From the NCBI RefSeq assembly GCF_016808335.1, contig NC_053138.1, positions 58,992,951 to 59,056,950 of the forward strand: a stretch of DNA of 64,000 nucleotides, in the 5' to 3' direction. Both the position numbers and the translations under genes were made by a program. How positions within the stretch are numbered: position 1 is the first letter of the stretch; each line of letters opens with the position of its first letter. Origin of the DNA: Panicum virgatum. Its lineage: Eukaryota > Streptophyta > Magnoliopsida > Poales > Poaceae. Shown in pieces: positions 47,530 to 57,100 of this stretch. Under the pieces are notes generated by a model. The model saw nothing but the letters and a program-made list of their open reading frames with translations, ran no database searches and was not told the origin of the DNA.

Positions 47530-47566
47530 CTAGGAAGGCCACCCGCGCATTTGTGCAGCTAGATGT
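47530..47566 (-). mobile_element. third Helitron-like 3' terminus
   Basis: Minus strand: GCACAAATGCGC hairpin, GGGTGGCCTTC spacer of about 10 nt, then CTAG followed by T. Good spacing for a grass Helitron 3' end. The element would extend rightward into the duplicated-block region. Confidence 0.5.
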
Positions 47567-48656
47567 TGCCATCTCTAATATTGCATTTTAAATTATTTAA
47601 TTATTTATATTTATTATTTGTGCGGCTAGGTGTAAGTATATTTAAGGTTACACTTTTTTAATCGGCTTTCATAAAGCAATATTTTTTATTGACGAAAATC
47701 AAGATCTATTAAAGCTATTTTGAGGATCAATAATTTAATTTTATTTCCACACTCCTTCTAGTTTTGAATTGGATACAATTTTGAGATAGTTCTAAGTTTG
47801 TTATTGTATATGTTGATTAAAAAATGTTAAGTTTCACTAAAGTATAAATTTTTTAATAGTATACTCAAAGTTATGTTTTGAGAATCGCGTCAATGGCAAA
47901 CAGAATATTATTCATTTGGAGGTAGTATTATTTTTTATATAAGAATTTTTTTGAGCATTTTTTTAGGTTTATGTGTTACCGTTAATGTTGTAGCGTAATA
48001 TTTTTATTTATTTAATTTGGAATCTACGTCAATGATTTGCGGCAGCTTCTTGGCGTCTTCCTGGTACTCACCTGCAGGTGCTGCCACTTCTTGTTTGCTA
48101 TTATCTTGGTTGCTCAAGGGAAAAGACAAAAAGGAGAGGTTTATTATCTCATTCCCAGCTTAATTCATAGAATCGATAGAGCGTGTAAATCCTATTCACC
48201 CTCAACCATTCATTTCTTCGTTGTTGCCCCTAATACAATAATAGTTCCTCCACACTCCACACTCCACTCCTCCACGCCATCCACTCCATATCCGCGCTGG
48301 CTTATGGCCTTTTCTTTTTCTCATTTTTCTTTTCCTTTTTTTCTTATTTTTTTCTCATCCTCCTTATCATTTCCAATGGAATATGAATTTAGTGCACCTA
48401 TTTTGTTTGTCTCTTAGCCTTGGGTACTCATTTAATCAATTCAAATATGTTGCAACTAATTTGACTAAGATAGTGAGATATACAATGATTGACATAAGGT
48501 TGTTTCTGGTTTTTCGGCGCCATTTATTAGTTTCAACATGACTTGTGACTGAAATGTTAGTAAACAGAACACAAATTAACTTTGTCTGTACATGTTTTGA
48601 TTGTATGCTAAAAATAATATTACAATTATTCAACTAAAATGATAGTATTTCTCAGT

Positions 48657-49460
48657 AAACTGTGAGGCTACAACTTTACTACTTTTTCCAGCGTGGTGCT
48701 ACAGTGTGCAAATATTTTTCTCAAGCTTGTCTGGATTTTTTTTATCAATATTTATGCCTGTAGAAAAAATAAAGTAAAAATTATGATAGTAATTTTTAAG
48801 AATCTCCTAGCTTACGCAATGCTACTTGTTTGGAGTCTCATTACTATGTTACATATTGAATTAGTTTCTTTATAATGGTATGGTGGGCTATATTTAGTAA
48901 AACACAGTGGTATTTTGTGCTGACTTTTATCATAATGGCAATGCTTTCAATTTCTCTTATTTTTTCTAATTAATGGGGGAATTTTTAGGTTTTGAGATCG
49001 AACATGGAGGCTCCGTTTGTTGGCCAAATAATAAGATAGCTCAATACACTGTGAGGCTGCAACTTTTCTACTTTTTCCAGCGTGGTGCTATGGCTTGCAA
49101 ATATTTTTCTGAAACTTGTCCAGAATATTTTTTTATCAATTTTTATGCCCGTACAAAAAATAAATTAAAAATTATGACCATAATTTTTAAGAATCTCCTA
49201 GCTTACCCAACGCTAGTTGTTTGGAGTCTCATTACTATGTTAAACATTGGATTAATTTCTTTATAATGGCGTGGTGGGCTATATTTAGTTAGACACAGAA
49301 CTATTTTGGGTCGATTTTTATCATAATGATAGTGGTTGGATTAATTTCTTTATAATGATGTGGTGGGCTATATTTAGTCAGACACAGGGGTATTTTGGGT
49401 CGATTTTTATCATAACGGCAGTGGTGGATAATTTTAATTTCTCTTATTTCAAGGCCCTGA
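48657..49460. repeat. tandem duplication, unit about 390 bp
   Basis: 48657-49047 and 49048-49460 align end to end (ACTGTGAGGCT, CTACTTTTTCCAGCGTGGTG, AATCTCCTAGCTTACSCAA, TTTGGAGTCTCATTACTATG). The second unit contains an extra internal duplication of about 75 bp around 49325-49400 (GGTGGGCTATATTTAGTYAG). The frame in both copies is similar, but no known protein is encoded. Confidence 0.85.
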
Positions 49461-49588
49461 AAGCAAACGTGGAGGCTCCGTTTGTTGGCCAAATAATAAG
49501 TGTATTTTGGATCGATTTTTATCATAATGGCAATTGTGGGTAATTTTAATTTCTCTTATTTTCTTCGATTAACGTGTTTATATATATT

Positions 49589-49612
49589 GGTATTATTATT
49601 ATTATTATTATT
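49589..49612. repeat. TTA microsatellite
   Basis: About seven TTA/ATT units. Confidence 0.9.
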
Positions 49613-51014
49613 AAATTTATACTTTTCCTTTATGTTGTTCTTTTACTATCGCACTCTATATATGTCTAGTTCTTAAAAGTAATTTAAATATAGATATATT
49701 GTCATAAGTTTTTTTGTTAGGGCTCTATTACTATCTCCATTGGTCAATCTCTCTTTTCTTTTAACTTGTTCCTATTCTAACTAAATAACATTTGCCGGCT
49801 TTATTTTTTAATCAATAATATAAGCTGATAATTTATACATAACTTGAGGTATCTTTGCAAAGAAGGTAGCTAAAGGTATTTTTGATTAATGTTTTAATTT
49901 CATAACATCAATAATTAATTATTTTCATTAGGCATAGCAATATTTTTGGCTAATATTATCATAATTGTAGTGGTCAATATTTTTTATTTATTTTCTGATT
50001 AGCATGATTATTTATATGTCTTGAGACCGAATATACATAAAGAAGCAAGCGTGTTAGCAATAGAGATTGGGAAAATAGAAAATAATTTTTTATCTCACTT
50101 GATTCTTTTTTGCAGTACTTCTCCACCGTGTATTGTGCACCTCCGAACACTTGCTTAATAAACGATTTGTGATTTTTCCCATCTTAGTTATCATATTTTA
50201 TATCGCTGCTGCCGCACGCTGTCTCGAACTCTCGATCGTCTTGCTCAACGTATTACTTCGCCCAGTCGCCCGTCTATCAACTACATGTGATTACCATCTT
50301 CAAGCCTTATAACAACACTGCTTATTACTCTTTCGGGCCAACTCATAGCCGTCATGGACTACTGCTCCTGCTAGTCGCGACTCCGGTGTCTCATATCCGG
50401 CTAAGCTATAACTTGGTCAAGATGAGCACTCAATGATCTGTACATGTGAGATCAATTGGATTGTAGGCTCAAAAGGTGGTTGCTTCATATTTTAATCTTC
50501 CCAATCCGTATGTACAAATAAGTTTTTTTATTTCCATGAATTAAGTTACCGCAATTCATATAAATAAGATATAGAGTATTTTAGATTATTTTAATAGCAG
50601 TGGTGGGTTAATTTTAATTAGGCATAAGAGTATTTTGGGCAAATTTTATCGTAATAGTAGTGGTGGGTAATTTTATTTTTTTTCTTTTTTCTCCGATTAA
50701 CATGAGAATTTTTAAGCCTTGAGAGCGAATGTGGAGACTACTTTTGTTGGCCAAATAATAAGATAATAGATTCTTCATCGTTCCTCTTAATTGAACGTGA
50801 GCAGCTCATTACATTCGGATGTGTGTAGTGGCAGGTGCACAATTAATGAATTGGGTGGAATATAATGTGACCCTACTCAAGGGATATAAACATAGTGATA
50901 TCTTTGGTCTATTGAAATGAGCAAGCGAGTGAGAAGCAGTATATATATGTTGGTGTGAGAGATGACCGAGTGCATGGTTCATGAAGTCCACTCCAACTAA
51001 GGATTTCCCCACCG

Positions 51015-51036
51015 TAGGCATGGGAGACATCGGGAG
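51015..51036 (+). other. miR2118-like target site 6 (best match)
   Basis: Core GGCATGGGAGACATCGGGAG. Against the remembered rice miR2118 it has about three mismatches in 22. The degenerate promoter TTTGGTCTATTGAAA at about 50903-50917 lies 105 bp upstream. Predicted register starts at 51027. Confidence 0.7.
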
Positions 51037-51165
51037 TTCAACCATTACATCTGCAGGTCATATCTCCACAATAATGGAATCTGTCCTAAATCCTTGGCCG
51101 AGGAACAGTGGAGAACCTAACCCAAGTTCAAGTCTGTGTCTGTCTAGTGGCCTGCGCTATGGTAG

Positions 51166-51187
51166 TAGGTTTGGGAGGCATTGAAAT
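51166..51187 (+). other. miR2118-like target site 7
   Basis: Core GGTTTGGGAGGCATTGAAAT, 151 nt downstream of site 6 and probably on the same transcript. Predicted register starts at 51178, out of phase with site 6 by 4 nt. Confidence 0.55.
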
Positions 51188-51833
51188 TTCAGGTTTTACC
51201 ATGCTGTGGGGTCCTACTCCTAGGGTGTTTTGTGGCAGCATCAGCAAATCAGCTCGATTATTGTTGCTGATACTTTGAAGCCAGAACCTTTCAGCTATTC
51301 CTGCAGCAAGGTCTTTAGAAGGTCCTCACAAAATTGATTGTATGAACATTCTCTTTGTAATCTTGTTTCTTTGTTGTACCGTAAAGAAGAAGGCGGAATC
51401 ATTCACCCTAGTCTCCATCTTGAGAATCTTCTGACCTAGAAACCTGTACACACTCACTAAGGGCTCCTCCTTACTACCAATCTTTTTCCGGTTTTTATAG
51501 AAGACTATATTTCTTGAAAAATCAAATCATAGAGACTACATTATATATGAGTTTATGCCCCGCATTCCAATGGGACTCCCTGGCAGTATGGTGCTGAATT
51601 CTCTAGCTTTAATTTCTAGCAAGCATGCTCTGTTTCATATATATAGTACCAGGATGACTAAGTTTTTTTTTCATAAGCACATGAAGCTAACATTCTTATA
51701 TCCTAGTTTTGTTGATTGCAATGAATTGTTGGTGCATATGTTTAGAGTTTGAAACAAACGACCCTGCACCATCAGTAGTATTTGTCTTTTATCCTTCTCT
51801 CTCTTCAATTGGTCTTCAATATGAGTCCATCCA

Positions 51834-54177
51834 TGTCACACCCTGAATTTTTTGAATTTTAGAATGTTATTAAAATTAAAAATAATTCAACAATTTTCTC
51901 ATAATTTTAAAATTTTGCCAACATTTATTTTTCTTTACAGAGAATTTAGTATAAAAAATATAATTGGTTGTTTTTCTAAATTAAATGAGGTTGTTTGGTT
52001 TGTTTTGCATTCATGCCGCAATTTGAATTGAACTTGTTTGGATCTATTTCAAAAGAAAATGCAAAACCTTTCTCCCTCCCCTTTCTCTCTTTCAGCCCAA
52101 CCCAGAAACCGGCCCGAGTCTCTTTCTCCCTCTCCCTCCTTTTCCTCTCCCTGCAGCTCAATTCCGCGGCCCAGAAAACCTCCTGCCGGCCCAGCCCGTC
52201 ACCACACCCCCCTCTCTCTCTTTCACTGTCGCGCGGTCGCGCGGGGCCCTCCCGTCGGGGTCTTCCCCTTCCTCATGCTGGACGCGGACTCGAGCCCGAG
52301 TCCGGCCTCGGCACGCCGCCGCCCGCGCCTCCCTTGGCGCGCATGCCAAGACCCGCGGCCACCCCCTATAAATAGAGCCCTCGACCCCCCTTCTTGACCC
52401 CTTTGAAGCCGCAGCCGCCGCCGCCGCCGCCACCCCAAACCCTAGCTCGCGAGCCGCCATTGCCGAGCTCGGAGCTCCGCGTCGCTGGCCCGCCGCTCTG
52501 CCGCCTCTTCTCGACGAACTCGCGTCCCCGGAGCTCCGCATCGTGGTGAGAGTGCTCGCCGGTCCCTTTTCCCCTTCTCTCTCACCTCCTCTCCTGCATA
52601 GTAGCTCGCCGGAGTTTTTGCTTCGCCGTCCGCCACCAAGAGCCCTGTTCCGGCCCACATGTCGCCTTCCCGAGCGCCCAAATGAGTTCGCGAAGTTGTG
52701 CTCGTCCTCCCCGTGCAAGCCGCGTTCGCCCGCTCCGCCTGGCCAACCCGAGCCGCCCGATCCTAATCCCACGACCCGGATTAGATCTGACCCAAGTCAA
52801 CAGCTCCAATACCGGTCAACTGTAGGTGCTTTTGCAAAAGAGCCCCTAGTTTCTAGGAAATCAACTCGCGATCCATCCCAGTTCAAAAGTATTTACAGTC
52901 CAGCCCTTTCTTTTTTGTTTAAACCCCTGGACTTTTCTAAAATTGAACCTGCCATCCTTAGCCTGTAGTTTTTCAAGCTAGCCCCTGAAGTTTAGGTTTA
53001 ATCTTGATTTAGTGCTCGGTTTCTTTACCCAGAGCCCCTGTTCTTTTCAAAACTCTTACAAATAAGCCCCTAGAACCCCGTTTTAGTCATAACTTCTTCG
53101 TTTTAGCTCCGTTTTCTGCGTTTCTTGCGCTCTCGTAACCGTAGCAGTGAGCTCTATCATTTAGTATGCTCTTTTAAAGTCTTTATTTTATTTTGGTGTA
53201 TTGTTCTTAGATATACTTTTTGTTTGCTTTGTATGATTGCTTCGAGTAGAAGGATCGCAGTTCGAAGTTTGAAGAATCAAGTTTTCCATGTGAGCAAGAG
53301 CTGAAGAGCAGTAAGAGTAGCTTTTTGCTGGAGAAAGTCAAGTGATCCTAACCATCCTTCTATCTATGCTTATTTATGAGAATACTTGATTTAATTGGAA
53401 CATAGAGAACCACCCGAGAAAACCGTATAACCACAATACCATATGACTCTGGTCTTGGCTAAGTAATTAGATGATCTATATGTCGTGCCTGGAGGCGTTT
53501 GATTGGTGGATTTTGGGTTATCGAGATTTGAGGAGTGTGTGAAGGAAGCTTCGTCTTCTGAGGTACCGCAGAAAGCAAGAGACCAGTGCGTACATATAGT
53601 GATTCTTTGGAAAAGCCTCGTAGCGTCCCTGTGCAGTCATACCTAAGGAAGTGTGATATGATGCTTGGCCCGCACTTGCATGGTTGGGTTTAAAGTTCTT
53701 TGAACTTTTATGCGAATTGTGGTGAAAGTGTACAACCTCTGCAGAGTGTAAAACTGATATATCAGCCGTGCTCACGGTCATGAGCGGCTTGGACCCTCAC
53801 ATGATTAATTTTACTTAAAGACGATGGTTGTGAGCCGTGCTCACGGTCATGAGCCGTGCTTGTGGTCTTGCTGAGTACCAACCATAAGTATATTCACCCT
53901 TGCTTACTGCTGCTTAGAAGGAAAGATGTATGAAGTCTATTGAAGATGATGGTGAGTTCTAGGCGTACACAGCCCCCAATCGATTGCCTGTGAAGTTTAG
54001 AGTCTTTGTTTCCTGGATAAGCTGTATAACTCTGATAGTTGTCTTTTAACTGTTTTTGGTCTCTTTTTTTGATACTATTGCTTATTATTCACTTATAATA
54101 TCTCTATATGTATGAAACTTGATCCTGGCATATATATAGTTATGCATTCGATTTTGTCCTTAAAACCGGGTGTGACA
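51834..54177 (+). mobile_element. solo LTR, 2.3 kb
   Basis: Starts TGTCACACCCTGAA and ends CCGGGTGTGACA, matching inverted termini with TG...CA. Flanks are ATCCA (51829-51833) and ATCTA (54178-54182), a 5-bp duplication with one change. A TATAAATA box (52367-52374) sits in a GC-rich block with pyrimidine-rich leader. No internal gag-pol, so it is a solo LTR. The many ORFs at 52.0-53.0 kb overlap on both strands and are not genes. At 53767-53860 three copies of AGCCGTGCTCACGGTCATGA-like palindromic sequence occur. It separates PHAS sites 7 and 8. Confidence 0.82.
52367..52374 (+). promoter_or_regulatory. TATA box of the 2.3-kb solo LTR
   Basis: TATAAATA followed by GAGCCCTCGACC, about 530 bp into the LTR. 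Confidence 0.6.
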
Positions 54178-54800
54178 ATCTAGCTCTTCTCGTAATTTAC
54201 TAACTATAAGCCTAATAAATGGAATAAACAGCAAGCTACCACCTTAATTATTTGATACAATGATTGAGGACCAATAGAATCTTTGCACCATATTTGTGGA
54301 GCACTAGCGCAAATGGGCCAATATATAATGAGAGACTAGAGGAAGTACAAAATTATTTACATCCAAAATAGTGTGATTTGAATATTTTACTCTCCTTTTG
54401 TGGGCCTAATGTTTCACTTCTTTGCTCAGCATGATGCTTTAGCATATTCATTCAATTCTCTGCATCTAGCTCCAGCATGGGCATGGTTTTGTTGCCGTAG
54501 TGTCCAAGTTCTTATGATCTTTTCACACAAACAGCTCGACAGACAGCCACTGGCCGTCTACATTGTATCTAACTTTTCCTTCCTCATATGGCGCTTGAAC
54601 TGGAACCTAAAAGGGAGACAGAAGAGAAAAAGACATTATGTGTAGTGTGGGTGGTTGCACTTATCACCTACTCGATCCCTCCGTTTGAGTTTGATGGTGC
54701 ATATTGTCATTGAATTTGTGACTGTTCACTCATAAATGATGGAGTGGGATTTATGCAAAGAGTGAAAACGTCATTGAAACAACATACTTTGCTATAGTAG

Positions 54801-54822
54801 TTGGCTTGGGAGACATTGGGAG
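54801..54822 (+). other. miR2118-like target site 8
   Basis: Core GGCTTGGGAGACATTGGGAG, identical to the cluster consensus. No clear TATA context upstream. Predicted register starts at 54813. Confidence 0.65.
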
Positions 54823-55613
54823 GTCTAGCAATGCAGTGCCACTGCTTTGATCCGTATTTGATTACGAGTAGGAGACCGCATGCTTGGAGATGGCAACCGG
54901 AGGGAGCTCGGTCAGCATCAGTAGTTCTCGCATGCATATGCCCACAAGTGATTAGATCTACAGGGTTGATGATCTGTGGCAAATAAAACAGAATCAATCC
55001 ATTTCTCCAGAATCAATCGCATGCATATGCCCATGGCGGCAAGGATAGGGGTGGCTCAGTATCTCCCTCTGCCTTCGCCCCTCCCGCTCGCCCGTCCGCC
55101 GCCGAAATCGCCTCGTCCTAGCACCGATCAGCTCGGCACTCCTTTGATTCGCGCAGCGAGGACCCGAGGACGGAGGTCGCGCGCCAGCGATTCATCACTT
55201 TTTTTGCAGTAACACTCCTGCTGCATCGGCGCGCGCTGGCATGGCTGGGCCGCCGCCCGTGCCGTGACGCATCGACGTGGTGCTCCTCAGACAACATTGA
55301 AAGGAGAATATTCTCAATGTCTGAAACATTTATTTGACAAAAATGAATGTCCGAAACATGCATGGCCAATTCAGCAGGTGTGATTTGGCATTGCTCTGCG
55401 GTTCACATGGGTCCAATAGCACAACGGCATGAAGAGAACAGAGTTTATGCGTGTGCATCATAGAAGGAAAGAAGCAGTAGTAGCCTAGTAAGTCCTTTCT
55501 GTGCGAAATTTATCCTTTTTTTTAAAGAAAAGGGTAGGCACATATTTATTATATAAATGAAATAACCAGTACTACATTCTTGACTTCTTGTGTTATGTTC
55601 TCTCTTTTGGTCC

Positions 55614-55620
55614 ATAAAAG
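55614..55620 (+). promoter_or_regulatory. TATA-type box of PHAS unit 9
   Basis: ATAAAAG after CTTTTGGTCC, 151 bp upstream of site 9 and matching the context at unit 1. Confidence 0.55.
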
Positions 55621-55764
55621 TGCAGGTGAAGGAGCACACACCAGTGCTGCAAGGTGTGAGAGAGAAATACTTGCTTTTCATTTTCCCCACAAGTGAGAAA
55701 CATTTCATCTTGATTGAAAGAGAGATGATCACATCTCGGGTCCATTGCAATGTCTTTGCTATGC

Positions 55765-55786
55765 CAGGCTTGGGATGCGTTGGGAG
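55765..55786 (+). other. miR2118-like target site 9
   Basis: Core GGCTTGGGATGCGTTGGGAG. Predicted register starts at 55777, only about 200 bp before the Tat element LTR. Confidence 0.65.
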
Positions 55787-55973
55787 CTCTCCTATTACAA
55801 CCAAAACCCAGTGTAATTTCTTGAATCCTTCCGCTTCTCAAGATTCTTAATGGACATCGACTAGTTGTTCATGAGTTTTTCTTGAGGGAATTGTCCATGA
55901 GTTTTGATAGAAACTATTTTCTTCATGTCACAGGGGTATCGATATCAAAACAGTTTTGTCGGGAGATGCCATC

Positions 55974-56500
55974 TGTTGACAGCCAAATTTGGCATCTGCA
56001 GAGGTCGACCGGTCTGACCGGTCGGGCCGACCGGTCAGACCGGTCAGGTCTGTACAGTCCGAGTAGAATTAGATTTTTTGTAAAGAGTCCTCATGTAATC
56101 CTACTCGTGAAGGGGTACGTCTTCCCCGGCCTATAAATATAAAGGCTAAGGACGATTGAGGTTATTCCCAATCGAATCAATACAAAAAATCGCATTACTT
56201 TTATCTCTCAAACCCTAGCCTTTTCCACCCTAGATTGCTTTCTTCCTTCGTCCCGGCGGCGTTTGAAGACGTTCTGAGTGGCCTGCCGACCTCAGAGCAA
56301 CCCTACGATCACGAGCTCCGACGGGGTCCTTCCTGAGCTCGCTGTTCTAGGTTTCCAGCGAGCCCCTGCCTGCACCGGTTAGACCGGTCGGCGAAACCGG
56401 TCAGACCGGTCCGCCCAGGGTTTCGCAGGTGTTGATCGTTTTGACGATCGTTCGCGTGTTCTAGCGCATTCGAGTGTGTTGGCGCGATTTTGTGTCAACA
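55974..56500 (+). repeat. 5' LTR of the Tat element (527 bp)
   Basis: TGTTGACA at the start and TGTCAACA at the end form an 8-bp inverted terminus. TATAAATA lies at 56132-56139, followed by a leader-like stretch (CCCAATCGAATCAATACA). It includes two ACCGGT clusters, at 56004-56048 upstream of the TATA box and 56372-56412 downstream. Confidence 0.88.
56132..56139 (+). promoter_or_regulatory. TATA box of the Tat element LTR
   Basis: TATAAATA after GTCTTCCCCGGCC, about 85 bp downstream of the first ACCGGT cluster. Confidence 0.75.
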
Positions 56501-56507
56501 TACTTTT

Positions 56508-56525
56508 TGGCGACTCCGCTGGGGA
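56508..56525 (+). other. primer binding site of the Tat element
   Basis: TGGCGACTCCGCTGGGGA, seven bases after the LTR. It resembles the Arg-tRNA primer sites reported for Ogre/Tat elements; the tRNA identity is from memory. Confidence 0.75.
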
Positions 56526-56572
56526 TAGATTAATCTGGTTTTAAAACCGATTTGATCTACTCCCTGAAGAAG

Positions 56573-57100
56573 ATGGGCTCTTCAGAAATCAACAAGGAAA
56601 ACATCATCACGGCTACCATGGAGGAGCTCACCGAGGAGGAACGCAAGGCCTACCTTCTTGTGGAGGAGCACGTCAAGGCACAATTCTTGAAGGGCTTCAA
56701 GAAGGATCATGGTGGCCTCGTCAAAAGAGTGGAGGAGTTCGTGCTGCCGTCTCTCAAGCTTAACCAGGATAAGATTGAAGAGATCCCCAATGTAAGCCTT
56801 TCTCCATCTGATATGTTTGATAGGATGTCATCTTTAATGGATCAGAAGATTATTGCTGCACAAGCTGCCACAGGTGACATGTTAGTTAAATTGAGTACTG
56901 ATGTTGATGCGCTTAAAGGTAAACAACCTATGTCAGATCCTAACTCATCAGATCCGAGTTCGGCTACCCCCGAGTTCACATCTGAACCACTTTATGGTAT
57001 GCCGCCGAACTCGTTTTCAGGGCAAACCCCGCCACCATCGACCGTGCACACAGCACCGGTCGGACCGGTTACCAGACCGGTCAGACCGGTTACTCAGCGC
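56573..57100 (+). pseudogene. Tat gag, N-terminal part
   Basis: Starts at ATG 56573 (MGSSEINKENI); a further ATG at 56552 is less likely. It is a charged helical N-terminus (MEELTEEERKAYLLVEEHVK) followed by a Ser/Pro-rich segment. The frame runs into the ACCGGT cluster at 57053-57095 (read as PVGPVTRPVRPV) and then into meaningless RRRRRFS. The sensible continuation (SAPSPTLLETIPGSAAPS) is in another frame, so a frameshift lies at or beside the repeat. Confidence 0.75.

Larger units (their letters stand above)
46440..50770. repeat. dispersed duplicated blocks (Helitron-associated)
   Basis: A block ending TGGAGGCTCCGTTTGTTGG-CCAAATAATAAG recurs at about 46565, 49003, 49470 and 50730. It is preceded by a TTTTATCATAATGGCAGTGG-type stretch and TCTCCGATTAACG. 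These AT-rich copies diverge by an estimated 5-20 percent. No gene is present in this 4-kb stretch. Confidence 0.7.
35705..55900 (+). ncRNA. putative cluster of 21-nt phasiRNA precursor (21-PHAS) loci
   Basis: Nine plus-strand copies of a 22-nt motif lie at 35827, 39975, 40729, 41533, 45528, 51015, 51166, 54801 and 55765. The shared core is close to GGCTTGGGAGRCATYGGGAG, nearly complementary to the known grass miR2118. At 35705, 39842, 40638, 41380 and 55614 a TATA-type box in a TTGGTC(C/T)ATAAAAG context lies 91-153 bp upstream; weaker versions occur for two other units. None has a hairpin partner nearby or a long ORF. This is the layout of grass reproductive 21-PHAS transcripts: Pol II lncRNA, miR2118 site near the 5' end, then phased DCL4 products. 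Transposons separate the units. RNA ends are not known. Confidence 0.75.
54178..55968 (+). other. region holding PHAS sites 8 and 9
   Basis: Non-coding apart from the two motif units. A GC-rich patch at 55070-55260 encodes nothing recognisable. Confidence 0.5.

Noticed and set aside
48693..49266. Two similar short ORFs (KNLLAY...VWSLITML) in the 390-bp tandem units
   Set aside because: Similarity follows from DNA duplication. AT-rich, no known domain and substitutions do not favour synonymous sites by eye.
51015..51036. The 22-nt motifs as arms of MIR2118 hairpin precursors
   Set aside because: No complementary segment was found within about 200 nt on the same strand at the units I inspected, so the motif fits a target rather than a miRNA star.
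52000..52970. ORFs up to 204 codons on both strands
   Set aside because: They sit in the GC-rich part of a solo LTR, overlap on both strands and have no domain.
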